Below, in pieces: positions 30,101-36,271 of a stretch of DNA of 64,000 bases. The DNA is taken from assembly GCF_001187865.1 (NCBI RefSeq), contig NZ_LGIT01000018.1, positions 20,767 to 84,766 on the forward strand. The letters are read 5' to 3'. Position 1 is the stretch's first letter, and each line of letters begins with the position of its first letter. The translations under genes were made by a program, and so were the position numbers. This DNA comes from Klebsiella sp. RIT-PI-d. GTDB lineage: Bacteria; Pseudomonadota; Gammaproteobacteria; Enterobacterales; Enterobacteriaceae. The notes under the pieces are model-generated. The model saw only the letters and a list, made by a program, of their open reading frames with translations. It did no database searches and had not been told where the DNA came from.

Positions 30101-31385
30101 CGACCAGGCCGGGAATTACAGCTATACACTGCGCAGCGGCGTCGGGGCGGACAGTATTAACGCACCGGACAGCTTTATTTACACCGTGCGTACGCCGGAT
30201 GGCAGCACGGACAGCGCCTCGTTGAACATTATTGCGACCCCGCTGCCGGTCAATGCCGTCGACGATGTTAGCCCGCTAATGACCTTCACCACGCTACAGG
30301 ATACGACAGCCTTTGCCGACAATTCCGTCGGCAGCGCCACCTGGACCAGTTCGCTCATCTCGCGCACCAGCGGGACCGGCAGCGGCATTATTGAAGTCGC
30401 AGCGGGGACCGCGGTGAAAGATGCGGTACTGAACTTTACCGTTGCCTCCGGTCTGGCTCTGGGAGGGTTGACCGTCAACTGGACCCTGTATGACGGCGCA
30501 ACAGCCGTGCGCACCGGTTCATTTGGCGGCGGTGCTCTGCTCGGCAACGCTATTGCAGTGAGCCTCGGCGGGCTGGAACTGCATTCCGGCAACTATACGT
30601 TGAGCTATACCGGCAGTATCGGCGCGCTGTCTGTTGGCAACATTACCATCACCCCGCGGATCACCGGCACCGCCTGGGATCTGGATAACTTCGAAACCAG
30701 CGGCGTGCATACCATCAACGGCAATATCTATGACGGCAGTGATGCCGCCGGCGTGGTGGATCAGCTCTCCACCGTTGATACCCGACTGACCATTACCGGC
30801 TTTAACGGCAGTACTGTCACGCTCGATCCGTTTACCAGTAACGGAGCCAGTGGAACGGTTCAGGGTCACTACGGCACCCTGACCATCGCCAGCGATGGCG
30901 CATACAGCTACGCGCTGCGACCGGGCGTCGCCACGGCCTCCATGACCACCAGGGAGACGTTCAATTACACCCTCAACGACCAGAACGGGCATACCGATAA
31001 CGCCACGCTGACCATCGACATGGCCCCGCAATTTGTGAGCACCGCGCAAAACGATACGGTCATTGGTACAGCCTATGCAGATACGCTGATTTATCAGTTG
31101 CTGAATACCACCAGCGCTACCGGCGGTAACGGCAACGATACGTGGAGCAACTTCTCGCTGGCGCAGGGTGACAAAATCGACATTGGCGACCTGCTGGTGG
31201 GCTGGAACGGCGATCAGGCCACGCTGGGCAATTACCTGACTGTCACCACCAGCGGCAATAACATCACTATCGCGATTGACCGCGACGGAGCCGGAACCAC
31301 ATATCAATCCACCAATCTGGTCACCCTGGAGAACGTACAGACCAACCTTGAGGAGCTGATTCAACAAAATCACATCATTACCTGA
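15087..31385 (+). CDS. bapA: BapA-type giant adhesin, main and C-terminal part
   Basis: Continuation of the adhesin in another frame; homology resumes at TLNGTGEPNATITVYNNG just after the C-run at 15096-15100. The ATG at 15087 precedes the frame junction and is probably not a natural start. With the extra C removed, the joined gene 10556-31385 would encode about 6,940 residues, close to twice Salmonella BapA (about 3,800). About 4,500 residues here are Ig-like units. From about residue 4,540 there are diverged VCBS-like domains (GTLTINADGSYRYAL, GTLTIDQAGNYSYTL, GTLTIASDGAYSYAL). The last 120 residues form a type I secretion target domain (NDTVIGTAYADTLIY, GNGNDTWSNFSLAQGDKIDI) ending NHIIT. 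I noticed no cysteine, as expected for this class. Changes to Pro-rich sequence near 25285-25340 look anomalous. Confidence 0.92.
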   Translation: MIPPPTLNGTGEPNATITVYNNGIAIGTTSVDDAGNWRFTPSPALPEGENTFTFTLTATNGNGTSGISLPLTIIVDTTPPAAPGDLAVTGDGTTLTGTAEAGSTVTITDASGNIIGTSVAGPDGTFSATLTPAQINGEALTATATNLAGNAGPGADISAPDITAPAAPDGLAISEDGTTLTGNAEAGSTVTVTDGNGQSLGTTTAAPDGTFTLPLTPPLTNGETLNVVASDPTGNNSPAASTTAPDTTPPQVPTLEAVTDDSGPLTGPLTGGQSTDDTRPALSGSAEPGTIITVYDNGALLGTTQTTAAGSWIFTPTLPLTEGNHALTVTATDAANNTSAASPAFNVVVDTLAPPMPVIETIVDSSGSTINAPITDDPRPTFSGTGEAGTTLTFYDNGLPAGSVVVAADGRWTFTPANDLTEGAHTITLTAQDAAGNISAPSLALTLEVDTIAPDAPAVPVINDDTGTITGPVADGQPTDETRPRLTGSGEAGTTITAWQGNVIVGSAVVDAQGNWSLIPNTPLAQGINALRFTATDPAGNVSEFSATLNINIDITPPAAPTALVVSLDGTTVTGSAEAGSLVTISDINGNRLGSATAGGDGTFSVTISPAQTDGESLLAIARDSAGNSGPTAAFSGSTSGYPDVPTILAVSDDVGSIRGNLSNGQHTDDTRPTLSGTGEPGATITVYLNGEAVDSVLADAAGNWRYTPATPLAEGENAFTFTVTATNNNGTSGESQPFTLVVDTLAPDAPTIAQVIDDAGTLTGALTNGQMTDDRQPTFNGSSEPGATLTFYDNGVQIGSVLADNNGNWHFTPSSPLNEGAHSITVTATDTAGNVGVASPAFGFTVAITAPDAPAITAVVDDIGPLTGTLSSGQTTDDTQPQLSGTAAIGSQIIIYDNGVQLGTTIADGDGRWIFTPNVALSEGNHDFTVTAADATGNVSAASPVFTLIVDVTAPVAPAIPVVTDDVGSITGPLTNGQATDDTRPTLSGTGEAGSLITIYDGETVTGTVTVDDNGQWSFTPGAALAEGLHTLTFTATDPAGNVSPLPAPFSFVIDTQPPAAPTGLAVSENGVNVTGSAEAGSQVTIVDAGGTVLGSGSAGNDGTFVIVISPAQTAGQSLSASAQDSAGNSGPAATFTATSSGFPTVPVIVSATDDIGAVTGTLGSGQATDDTRPLLAGTAAPGSSLTLYDNGVLLGTALTGANGRWSFTPAAALAEGAHTFTATATNANGTSALSAVFTLTVDVSAPVAPVPDQILDDAGTITGPLVNGQRTDDTQPVITGSGEAGTTVTLYDNGAAIGSATVDADGNWRLTPDAPLADGAHSLTVGATDAAGNVGPASPAIALIVDTLAPATPVISAIIDNQGAITGPLLDGQSTDATQPVINGSGEAGATIRILDNDSEIGTAQVNEQGNWTFTPASPLGEGPHAITVIASDTAGNTSAPSAGVTFTVDTTPPAVPTLPTLSDDAGPITENIVNGMRTDDSQPTFTGRGEPGTTITLYDNNLVLGSAPVGTDGNWIFTPASALAEGPHALTFTATDAIGNVSQPSAVIQFVVDLTPPAAPDDLAVSPQGTTVTGSAEAGSLVTITNASGNVVLGSGTADANGTFSISISPAQTAGQALLAQAADAAGNTGPAAEFTATSSGFPAVPVIIAVSDDVGPIVGNLSNGQRTDDTTPTLTGTGEPGATITVYNNGAEIGTALANAGGNWTFTPNTPLPEGVNTVTFTVTATNGNGTSDGSQPFTLIVDTVAPDAPIIAQVVDDVEGNTGPLVSGQPSNDPQPTLSGTAEPGATVTLYEGTSVLGSAVTNVNGVWSLTPQTPLASGAHPLTVVATDVAGNSSAPSAVFTLQVDTTAPAAPVIVTVTDDIAPGTGPLTSGQATNDTQPLFNGTAEAGSTVTLYSDGVAIGSARVSNAGNWTLTPAQPLGDGPHIITAVATDAAGNSGPLSGGFTLVIDISGPDAPLLGTVIDDVGSVTGALSTGQITDDTRPTLTGTAEPNSNVQILDNGALIGSAPVNADGEWRFTPTAALAEGPHSFTLTATDASGNTGPASAPFTITINTTAPATPLIGSVNDDSGSVTGPLTSGQASDDTRPTLTGSGDPGTTIRLFDNGVQIATAQVDANGNWSLAPDAPLGSGNHPLTVSATDAAGNSSTASPVFNLLIDITAPTAPVIISVIDDASGTAQPLTTGQLTRDTQPALSGRTEVGATVRIFDNGVAIGTVQADNSGTWTFTPATALTEGTHNLTVNATDSAGNTSPLSAAFTLTIDLTAPQVIAPVVTDNVGLLTGTLADGQRTDDTRPALSGSGEAGNQVVLFDNGVELGRVTVGNDGQWRFTPDTPLAEGSHSLTVQETDSVGNVSPQSAAVTVIIDITPPDAAVINAVAEDGTTVSGTAEVGATITVVNADNVQIGRGIVDENGNFTVRLSPSQTQSQPLEARIQDSAGNVGEPTPFTGSDSGLPDTPAIIAITDDVGTLTGALTTGQSTDDTRPLLSGTAEANAQITVYNNGIATGNVTADANGNWTFTPQAALADGPYSFTATATTAAGTSGLSVAFTIVVDTVAPDAPEDLNVSADGLTVSGSAEAGSLVTITGANGAPLGSSIADDGGNFSVTLNAPQTNGQTLMAIATDAAGNSGPSASTSAADTTAPDAPQGLAITQDGAIVTGRAEPGSTVTILNASNQNVGSGQVDDNGDFRIELTPAQITGEALSATATDAADNTGPAANVTSPDLTPPAAPSDLVVSDDGTILSGTAEAGSTVNVTGPDNIPLGNATADANGQFTVTLTTPQTNGELLSASATDTAINAGPASTVNAPDITAPQPPIITSVVDDVPEFTGALTNGQSTNDARPALNGTAEANATVRILDNGVEIGSVTADTSGNWSFMPLTPLAAGGHVLTVTATDSDGNISEPSAAFSLVVDTAIPQAPVITLVTDDVNPVSGQITNGQSTNDTRPALSGTAEPGSTVTVFDNGTAIGTVQTDLNGGWAFTPTTALSDGLHRLTASITDTVGNTSALSTPFTLTVDTLIPAAPVIIAVIDDTGSVTGPLTAGQVTDDTRPALSGTAEANSTLRIFDNGTAIGTVQVGNNGNWSFTPIAPLANGAHLLTVSTTDAAGNVSPAASFTLTVDTLAPVAPTIVTIADDVGSVTGNLTAGQSTDDTRPALSGSAEPGANITLYDNGILLGATTVDQNGDWTFTPTTALAEGPHSLTAVATDSAGNVSPASAAFVIVVDTTAPLTPVLNAVTDDVPDGIGDLTSGQQTNDTQPALSGSGTPGDTITVYDGIDNALGTTLVDANGNWSFTPPVPLGMGEHSLTLTATDPAGNVSNPSLPFIINVQTALPETPVLLSVNDNVGAETGPLTSGALSDDNLPTLTGTAPVNSTVTIYNAGIAIGTTLADGSGNWNFPPAPARADGNYPQPPPATDAAGNISPATAGFDLTIDATAPLAPVITAVEDNIGPFTAALTNGGFTDDTLPLIRGTAEANSTVTLYANTTLLGTAEVDGAGNWTFTPLTALTEGLYTLTVSAADAAGNTSVLSAPFTFNVDLTAPDAPEDLTTPGDGTAVSGTAEAGTTAIVSDALGNVLGRALTGENGNFTVTLTPAQTGGGTLTVVVQDAAGNISSPTTFPSSNSGLPAVPAITVITDDVGTLTGNLTNGQSTDDNQLALSGTAQPNVVVTIIVDGAIVDSVTADADGAWSYTLPGTLNDGPHTFAVNATNANGTGGTSSPITLTVDTVAPDAPAIVQVADDVDAQTGVLVNGQITNDAQPTLTGTSEAGATVSIYDNGQVLDSVVADTEGNWTFTPAAALGDGPHDLTAVATDAAGNSGPASAPFTVIVDPLAPPLPVLTNVVDDAGTVTGSLATGQSTDDTTPTLNGTAEANATVLVFDNGVQIGGALVSGTGAWTFTPTTALAAGPHSFTLSAVDPAGNTGPTTAGFDINIVTTAPAVPVIATIIDDAGPLTGALAEGQVTDDNLPTLNGTGIPGATVQVLDNGAPIGTVQVDNTGAWTFTPTTALADGVHRFTATASDAAGNTSAASPAFTLNVDTQAPLAPALVSVVDATGPLTGALTAGQTTDETRPTLSGSAEAGSTLQLFDNGVQIGVVTVGGTGSWVFTPQTPLAEGPHAITAVATDVAGNTGPASGAFNFTVDTSAPAAPVIASIADDVGSVTGTLTGGQSTDDTRPLLTGTSEAGATVQIIDNGVVIGTTQADNTGGWTFTPQTALANGSHTFTASATDAAGNSGPASASFTIVVDTVAPTAPVIALANDDVGSVTGPLVSGRTTDDTQPTFSGRGEPGSTLRLFDNGVDIGGTTVAASGDWSLTLATALASGLHSITATLTDAAGNTSALSAPFTLTVDTTAPDVPIIVSITDDIAPITGIVGNGAATNDARPTLNGTGEAGATLRILDNGVQIGTTTVATDGSWSFTPGINLAQGTHNLSATATDAAGNTGGASALYSVIVDTLAPPAPQATLSADGGAIGGTAEAGSTVIVTLPGNVQLTTTASASGAWSISLSDRQTEGEAIAVTARDSAGNVSPATTLTAPVLPLSASDNVTELDLTTDATVTTENYTDYGVLLIGALGNNATVLGNDTAQVTFTVAQGGRADLSIDSAATGIVLSLLNTQQIAVQRLDPTSNAWVTVADSSQPQFADLLTLNGSSVNFTLDGLTGGTYRVLSYNSNLLATGSFTSLNVSVVQTSAGTLNGETVHVGNVIQDIDPVSGGDSAPNGTVVSQVSNASGQTVTVGAGGAIIDGLYGTLTINADGSYRYALTSTSPTVLGRTESFTYTITHNGVSDSAQLVVALGAGTAGSTVTAVDNTATLTYETQVEIVNNGPSSQSSFSVVGIALGNVLNANILNNITNPIVFDVEEGSTRTLTLQSSAGGVALLSTFDLYVYRFNDAIQQFEQYRVEPGWLRVPLLGGQSGQLTLTLPGGEYLFLLNNASGVTALTGYTLNILQDRVYNVESLTATTSGNVLDNDVAPAGTLVTEVNGVAVGAGGATITGSHGTLTIDQAGNYSYTLRSGVGADSINAPDSFIYTVRTPDGSTDSASLNIIATPLPVNAVDDVSPLMTFTTLQDTTAFADNSVGSATWTSSLISRTSGTGSGIIEVAAGTAVKDAVLNFTVASGLALGGLTVNWTLYDGATAVRTGSFGGGALLGNAIAVSLGGLELHSGNYTLSYTGSIGALSVGNITITPRITGTAWDLDNFETSGVHTINGNIYDGSDAAGVVDQLSTVDTRLTITGFNGSTVTLDPFTSNGASGTVQGHYGTLTIASDGAYSYALRPGVATASMTTRETFNYTLNDQNGHTDNATLTIDMAPQFVSTAQNDTVIGTAYADTLIYQLLNTTSATGGNGNDTWSNFSLAQGDKIDIGDLLVGWNGDQATLGNYLTVTTSGNNITIAIDRDGAGTTYQSTNLVTLENVQTNLEELIQQNHIIT

Positions 31386-31398
31386 TAGACACAAAATA

Positions 31399-31422
31399 GC
31401 CCCGGACGATGTCGTCCGGGGC
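31399..31422 (+). other. Perfect hairpin between bapA and bapB
   Basis: GCCCCGGACGA and its exact complement TCGTCCGGGGC are separated by two bases, 14 bp after the bapA stop. No T-run follows, so it is unlikely to be a full terminator. It may protect the bapA message or allow partial read-through, so that a giant substrate and its exporter are made in different amounts. Confidence 0.7.
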
Positions 31423-31456
31423 AAGACAAGCAGCAACATTTTATTAGGGATAATCT

Positions 31457-32863
31457 ATGCGAAAATTACGGCCCGTTGTCGGATGGCTGGTAAGCTGTCT
31501 GTGTCCGTTTCCACTGTCTGCCGCCGAAGCTCCGCCGACTATCGCTTCAGCTGAACTTGCCCGGCAGCAGGCGCTACCGTCTCTGGACGGCGTGAGCGCG
31601 TTACCGCTGGAGACCGCTGCGCCGGGGCTGCTCAGCCTTGAAAAAGCCGTTGATCGCGCCGTGGCATGGCATCCGTCGATTGGCGAAGCCGTGGGCAAGC
31701 TGGCATCGCAAAACGATCAAGTTGACGTTGCCCGGGCGAAATATTATCCGCAGGTTAACGCCGGGATGAACAACGGTTATAGCAATACCTACTCCGATAG
31801 CGGTTTCAGCCCGTCACTGGTGCTGTCGCTGTCACAAATGCTCTATGACTTTGGCAAGGTCTCCAGTCAGGTCAAAGCCGAACGTGCGGGCGTGGCACAG
31901 GAGCAGGCTAACGTGCTGCTGAGTATTGATACCGTCGGGCATGATACCGCCACGGCGCTGGTTCAGGTCCAGACCTGGCAGCAGATGGTGGTTATTGCTC
32001 AGGAGCAACTCGACGCACTGAGCACGATTGGCCGTCTTGCCCATCAGCGCAACGACGAAGGAGCCAGTTCGCTGTCTGATGTGGTCCAAACCGAGGCGCG
32101 TATCGAAGGCGCACGGGCACAGCTTGTCCAGTATCAGGCCAGTCTTGAAAGCGCTCAGGCGACGCTCATGACCTGGCTTGGCTGGAATAACCTCAACGAC
32201 ATCAGCAACGATTTTCCCGCAAAACTGAACCGCAGTTGCGATATCGCGCAGCCAGATGACCGGCTGGTGCCGTCGGTGCTGGCGGCGTGGGCGCAGGCCA
32301 ACGTCGCCCAGGCCAATCTGGAATATGCCGATGCCCAGATGACGCCGACCATTTCGCTGGAGCCGGAAGTCAGACACTATCTTAATGATAAATATGCCAA
32401 CAACGCCGAACTGGATCGCACGCAATACTCTGCCTGGGTACGGGTGCAGATGCCTATCTATCAGGGCGGCGGCCTTACCGCACGACGCAGTGCGGCCAGT
32501 CATGCGGTTGACACCGCCCAGTCCACGATCCAGCGCGTGCGCCTCCAGGTGCGCCAGAAGCTGCTCGAAGCACGCAGCGAAGCCCTGAACCTGGCGACCT
32601 CGCTTCAGGTGCAGGCCCGTCAGCAGGCGCTCAGTGAGCGCACCCGTCAGCTCTATCAGCAACAATATCTGGATTTAGGCTCGCGTCCGCTGCTGGACGT
32701 ACTGAACGCCGAACAGGAGGTCTATCAGGCGCGATTCGCGCAGCAGCAAACGCTGAGTCAACTCCACCAGCTTCAGCTTAACTGCCTCTATAACACCGGC
32801 AAACTGCGCAGCGCGTTTGGCCTTGAGAACCGTCGAATTCAGTCTGTGGAGATCCAGCCATGA
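31457..32863 (+). CDS. bapB: BapB, TolC-family outer membrane channel of the BapA exporter
   Basis: A 468-residue outer-membrane efflux protein of the TolC/AggA/LapE class, expected to form the exit duct for BapA. It has a Sec signal peptide (MRKLRPVVGWLVSCL... cleaved after LSAAEA or nearby), then two repeats of the TolC pattern. The first contains VDRAVAWHPSIGEA and the beta-strand region YPQVNAGMNNGY; the second contains YADAQMTPTISLEPEV and VRVQMPIYQGGGL. Long alpha-helical coiled-coil segments lie between them. ATG 31457 follows TAGGGA-type pairing (ATTAGGGATAATCT). The stop overlaps the bapC start (ATGA), which indicates tight translational coupling. Confidence 0.92.
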   Translation: MRKLRPVVGWLVSCLCPFPLSAAEAPPTIASAELARQQALPSLDGVSALPLETAAPGLLSLEKAVDRAVAWHPSIGEAVGKLASQNDQVDVARAKYYPQVNAGMNNGYSNTYSDSGFSPSLVLSLSQMLYDFGKVSSQVKAERAGVAQEQANVLLSIDTVGHDTATALVQVQTWQQMVVIAQEQLDALSTIGRLAHQRNDEGASSLSDVVQTEARIEGARAQLVQYQASLESAQATLMTWLGWNNLNDISNDFPAKLNRSCDIAQPDDRLVPSVLAAWAQANVAQANLEYADAQMTPTISLEPEVRHYLNDKYANNAELDRTQYSAWVRVQMPIYQGGGLTARRSAASHAVDTAQSTIQRVRLQVRQKLLEARSEALNLATSLQVQARQQALSERTRQLYQQQYLDLGSRPLLDVLNAEQEVYQARFAQQQTLSQLHQLQLNCLYNTGKLRSAFGLENRRIQSVEIQP

Positions 32864-35046
32864 TGCACAACGCGATCCCCGAGGATAGCACCTTAACCCG
32901 CGACAAACTGGCGCGCTGGGCGCTGGCTATCAGTGATGTGGCCGCGCATTACCGTATCTCCTGTTCACCAGGAACCCTTCAGGCCAGTGCGCCGTGGTTT
33001 CAGGGTAAGACGTGGCTGCCTGCACTGACCCAGATGGCGCGCCAGAGCGGGCTCTCTTTTCAGCCATTAAAGGAGCCTGAGCTGGCGCTCTCCCGCTGGC
33101 AACTGCCGGTGGTAGCGGTGCTGGCGGACGATCAACTGGCGATAATCGAACAGTTTGACGGTCACGACACGCTTGAGATAAGCGTTATTGGCGACCAGCG
33201 GCAGCGTAACCGGGTGGCGTTAAGCGCCCTGCTGACTGAGATCCGCTCCGTGGTGGCGCTGCGCCCACTGTCGGCGCTGAAGGACAGTCGGGTTGATAGC
33301 TATCTCTCCCGCTTTCGCCCGGACTGGCTGAAAAGCCTGGTAATGAAAGATCTCAAACCGTACGGCCCGGTGATGCTGGCAGCGCTGCTAATCAACGTCC
33401 TGTCGCTTTCCGGGATCATCTTTTCCATGCAGGTTTATGACCGGGTGATCCCGGCGCAGTCGTGGCCCTCGCTGTACGTTCTGGCTATCGGGGTGTTGAT
33501 CGCGGTGATCTTCGGTTTCCTGCTGCGCATCGCGCGCGGCAATATTATGGATTTGCTGGGGAAACGGGCCGATATGCGTGTCTCCGACCGGGTATTCAGC
33601 CACGCCCTGCGCCTGCGCAACAGCGCGATCCCCCGCTCGACCGGCAGCTTTATCTCCCAGTTACGCGAGCTGGAGCAGATCCGCGAAATGGTGACCTCAT
33701 CCACCATGTCAACGGTGGTCGATCTGCCCTTCTTCTTGCTGTTTATGGTGGTGCTGGCGATCATCGCCCCGCCGCTGGCGTGGATTGCCCCAGTCGCGGC
33801 GCTGATGATGATCCTGCCAGGTCTGCTGTTACAGAAGAAGCTGGCGGTGCTGGCGAACCAGTCGGCCCACGAAGCCACGTTGCGCAATGCGGTGCTGGTC
33901 GAGAGCGTGCAGGGGCTGGAAGATATCAAATTGATGCAGGCGGAAAACCGCTTTTTACAGCAGTGGAATCACTATATTCGGATCACTGCCGAGTCGGGCC
34001 TGCGCACGCGTGAGCTGTCGCAGGGGCTGATCAGCTGGGGGATCACTGTCCAGAGTCTGGTGTACGCAGCGGTAGTGATGTTCGGTGCGCCGCTGGTGAT
34101 TGAAGGCACCATGACGACCGGGGCAGTGGTCGCAGCGTCAATGCTGGCCTCACGAATGATTGCCCCAATGGCAAACCTGTGCGGCGTGCTGGCCCGCTGG
34201 CAACAGGTCAAAGCAGCGAAGGTTGGCCTGGACAGCATTATGCAACTGCCCACCGAGACGCAGCGCGATGACAATCTGGTTCATCAGGAGATTTTCCACG
34301 GCCATTACCAGTTTGAGGCGGCGCAATTTCGCTATTACAACGACGATCAGCGCATTCCGCTGCGGGTGAATCGGCTGGAGATTAAGCCCGGCGAGCGCGT
34401 GGCCATTCTCGGGCGTAACGGTGCCGGGAAATCCACGCTGCTTCAGGCGCTGGCGGGTGGTATAGAGCTGGCGGGCGGCGAGGCGCGACTTGACAGCCTG
34501 AGTCTGGCGCAAATTGATATGGCCGACCTGCGGCGTAATATCGGTTTTCTCAGTCAAAATGCGCGCCTGTTCTACGGTACGCTGCGGGAAAACCTGATGC
34601 TGGGTGCGCCCCATGCCAGCGATGACGAGATTTTTAAGGTGCTGGAGATAAGCGGCGCGGCGCATTTTGTTAAAACCCAGCCGAAGGGACTGGATCATCT
34701 GATTATGGAGGGCGGTACAGGGCTTTCCGGCGGGCAACGTCAGTCGATCCTGTTGGCCAGAATGCTGTTGCGCTCGCCCAATATCGTGCTGCTTGATGAG
34801 CCGACCGCCTCGCTGGATGAACATACCGAGCGGGAATTTATCCAGCGGCTCGGTGAATGGCTGGGTCATCGCACCCTCATCGTCGCCACGCACCGTGTGC
34901 CGGTACTCGATCTGGTCGAGCGAGTAGTGGTGTTGAAAGAGGGACAACTGGTGATGGACGCGCCGAAAAATCAGGCGTTAAGCCAGAGTCGTAAGACTAT
35001 GCCAACAACCGGGCGGGAGGCGAATAATGAAAACCAGTCAGCGTGA
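32860..35046 (+). CDS. bapC: BapC, type I secretion ABC transporter
   Basis: A 728-residue HlyB/LapB-type inner-membrane ABC exporter that powers BapA secretion. Residues 1-130 are a C39-peptidase-like domain lacking an obvious catalytic Cys-His motif, as in exporters of RTX adhesins, where it binds substrate. The transmembrane domain starts near residue 165 (VMLAALLINVLSLSGIIFSM, then MQVYDRVIP). The nucleotide-binding domain has Walker A GRNGAGKST at about 517-525, the signature LSGGQRQS at about 622, and Walker B IVLLDEPTASLD at about 640. It overlaps bapB by 4 bp and bapD by 20 bp. A second ATG at 32863 could also be used. Confidence 0.94.
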   Translation: MMHNAIPEDSTLTRDKLARWALAISDVAAHYRISCSPGTLQASAPWFQGKTWLPALTQMARQSGLSFQPLKEPELALSRWQLPVVAVLADDQLAIIEQFDGHDTLEISVIGDQRQRNRVALSALLTEIRSVVALRPLSALKDSRVDSYLSRFRPDWLKSLVMKDLKPYGPVMLAALLINVLSLSGIIFSMQVYDRVIPAQSWPSLYVLAIGVLIAVIFGFLLRIARGNIMDLLGKRADMRVSDRVFSHALRLRNSAIPRSTGSFISQLRELEQIREMVTSSTMSTVVDLPFFLLFMVVLAIIAPPLAWIAPVAALMMILPGLLLQKKLAVLANQSAHEATLRNAVLVESVQGLEDIKLMQAENRFLQQWNHYIRITAESGLRTRELSQGLISWGITVQSLVYAAVVMFGAPLVIEGTMTTGAVVAASMLASRMIAPMANLCGVLARWQQVKAAKVGLDSIMQLPTETQRDDNLVHQEIFHGHYQFEAAQFRYYNDDQRIPLRVNRLEIKPGERVAILGRNGAGKSTLLQALAGGIELAGGEARLDSLSLAQIDMADLRRNIGFLSQNARLFYGTLRENLMLGAPHASDDEIFKVLEISGAAHFVKTQPKGLDHLIMEGGTGLSGGQRQSILLARMLLRSPNIVLLDEPTASLDEHTEREFIQRLGEWLGHRTLIVATHRVPVLDLVERVVVLKEGQLVMDAPKNQALSQSRKTMPTTGREANNENQSA

Positions 35047-36217
35047 CGCCGCTTTTGACGATCTCAACGATCAGCGCGAGAATGTTTTCTCCGGGGCAAC
35101 GCGTATTATTGTACTGTGCACTGCGCTGTTTGCCATCATGGGCATCTGGGCATGGTTTGGCGTTCTGGACGAGGTATCTACCGGCACGGGGAAGGTGGTG
35201 CCCAGTTCACGCGAACAGCTTTTACAGTCGCTGGACGGTGGCGTGCTGGCAGAACTGATGGTGCGTGAGGGCGATCAGGTTCAGGCCGGACAGGTTGTGG
35301 CGCGCCTGGACCCGACACGATCTGAATCCAACGTCGGCGAAAGTGCGGCGCGTTACCGGGCTTCTTTGGCCTCCAGCGCGCGTCTGTATGCCGAGGTCAG
35401 CGACAAGCCGCTGGTGTTTCCGGATTCGCTAAAAGCCTGGCCAGAGCTGATCGCGGCTGAAACCCGACTTTATACCTCCCGCCGGGCGCAGCTTGCTGAT
35501 GCGCAATCCGAACTTAAAGAAGCGCAGACGTCGGTTAATAAAGAGCTGGCAATCACCCAGCGGCTGGAGAAAAGCGGCGCGGCCAGCCATGTCGAAGTGC
35601 TGCGTTTGCAGCGGCAAAAAAGCGATTTGGGCCTGAAACTCAGCGATGTGCGCTCTCAGTATTACGTTCAGGCCCGCGAAGCACTGTCTAAAGCCAATGC
35701 CGAAGTCGAGATGCTGTCAGCGATCATTAAAGGCCGGGAAGATTCCGTTACCCGTCTGACGATACGTGCCCCTATGCGCGGTATTGTGAAGAATATTCAG
35801 GTGACGACCATCGGCGGCGTGATCCCGCCTAACGGCGAGATGATGGAGATTGTGCCCATCGACGATCGGTTATTAATTGAAGCCCGCTTATCGCCGCGTG
35901 ATATTGCCTTTATTCATCCTGGTCAGCGGGCACTGGTCAAAATCACCGCTTACGATTATGCGATTTTCGGTGGCATGGAAGGTGAAGTGGAAACCATCTC
36001 CCCGGATACTATTCAGGATAAAGTGAAGCCGGAAATTTTTTACTATCGCGTGTTTATCCGCACCCATCAAGATTTTCTGCTCAATAAAGCTGGTCGCCGG
36101 TTCTCAATTGCACCGGGGATGATCGCCACAGTGGATATTAAAACCGGGGAAAAAACGATTGTGGATTATCTGATCAAACCGTTTAACCGCGCGAAAGAGG
36201 CGCTGCGTGAACGGTAG
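35027..36217 (+). CDS. bapD: BapD, HlyD-family periplasmic adaptor
   Basis: A 396-residue membrane-fusion protein linking BapC to BapB across the periplasm. One N-terminal membrane anchor (IIVLCTALFAIMGIWAWFGVL, residues about 27-47) is preceded by a short cytoplasmic tail. Then come the first half of the lipoyl domain (GVLAELMVREGDQVQAGQVV), a coiled-coil hairpin rich in Ala/Glu/Gln, the second lipoyl half (IRAPMRGIVKNIQVTTIGGV) and a beta-barrel region ending GMIATVDIKTGEKTIVDYL, typical of type I secretion adaptors. The start lies inside the end of bapC (20-bp overlap), so it is translationally coupled. It is the last gene of the bap operon. Confidence 0.94.
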   Translation: MKTSQRDAAFDDLNDQRENVFSGATRIIVLCTALFAIMGIWAWFGVLDEVSTGTGKVVPSSREQLLQSLDGGVLAELMVREGDQVQAGQVVARLDPTRSESNVGESAARYRASLASSARLYAEVSDKPLVFPDSLKAWPELIAAETRLYTSRRAQLADAQSELKEAQTSVNKELAITQRLEKSGAASHVEVLRLQRQKSDLGLKLSDVRSQYYVQAREALSKANAEVEMLSAIIKGREDSVTRLTIRAPMRGIVKNIQVTTIGGVIPPNGEMMEIVPIDDRLLIEARLSPRDIAFIHPGQRALVKITAYDYAIFGGMEGEVETISPDTIQDKVKPEIFYYRVFIRTHQDFLLNKAGRRFSIAPGMIATVDIKTGEKTIVDYLIKPFNRAKEALRER

Positions 36218-36229
36218 TGACAGCGAAAA

Positions 36230-36260
36230 CGACACTGGCCGTTTCAACCGGCCGGTGTCG
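36230..36260. terminator. Stem-loop between bapD and the convergent porin gene
   Basis: CGACACTGGCC pairs with GGCCGGTGTCG with one G-T wobble and a 9-nt loop. It lies between two convergent genes. T-runs are poor, so termination strength is uncertain. Confidence 0.55.
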
Positions 36261-36271
36261 TCGTCACAATG

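Noticed and set aside
15143..31439. Antisense frames of 60-335 codons throughout the second half of bapA
   Set aside because: Shadows of the Ig-repeat codon pattern with Arg/Gly-rich nonsense products.
33462..34013. 183-codon alternative frame inside bapC
   Set aside because: Out-of-frame shadow of the ABC transporter, Arg/Gly-rich product.
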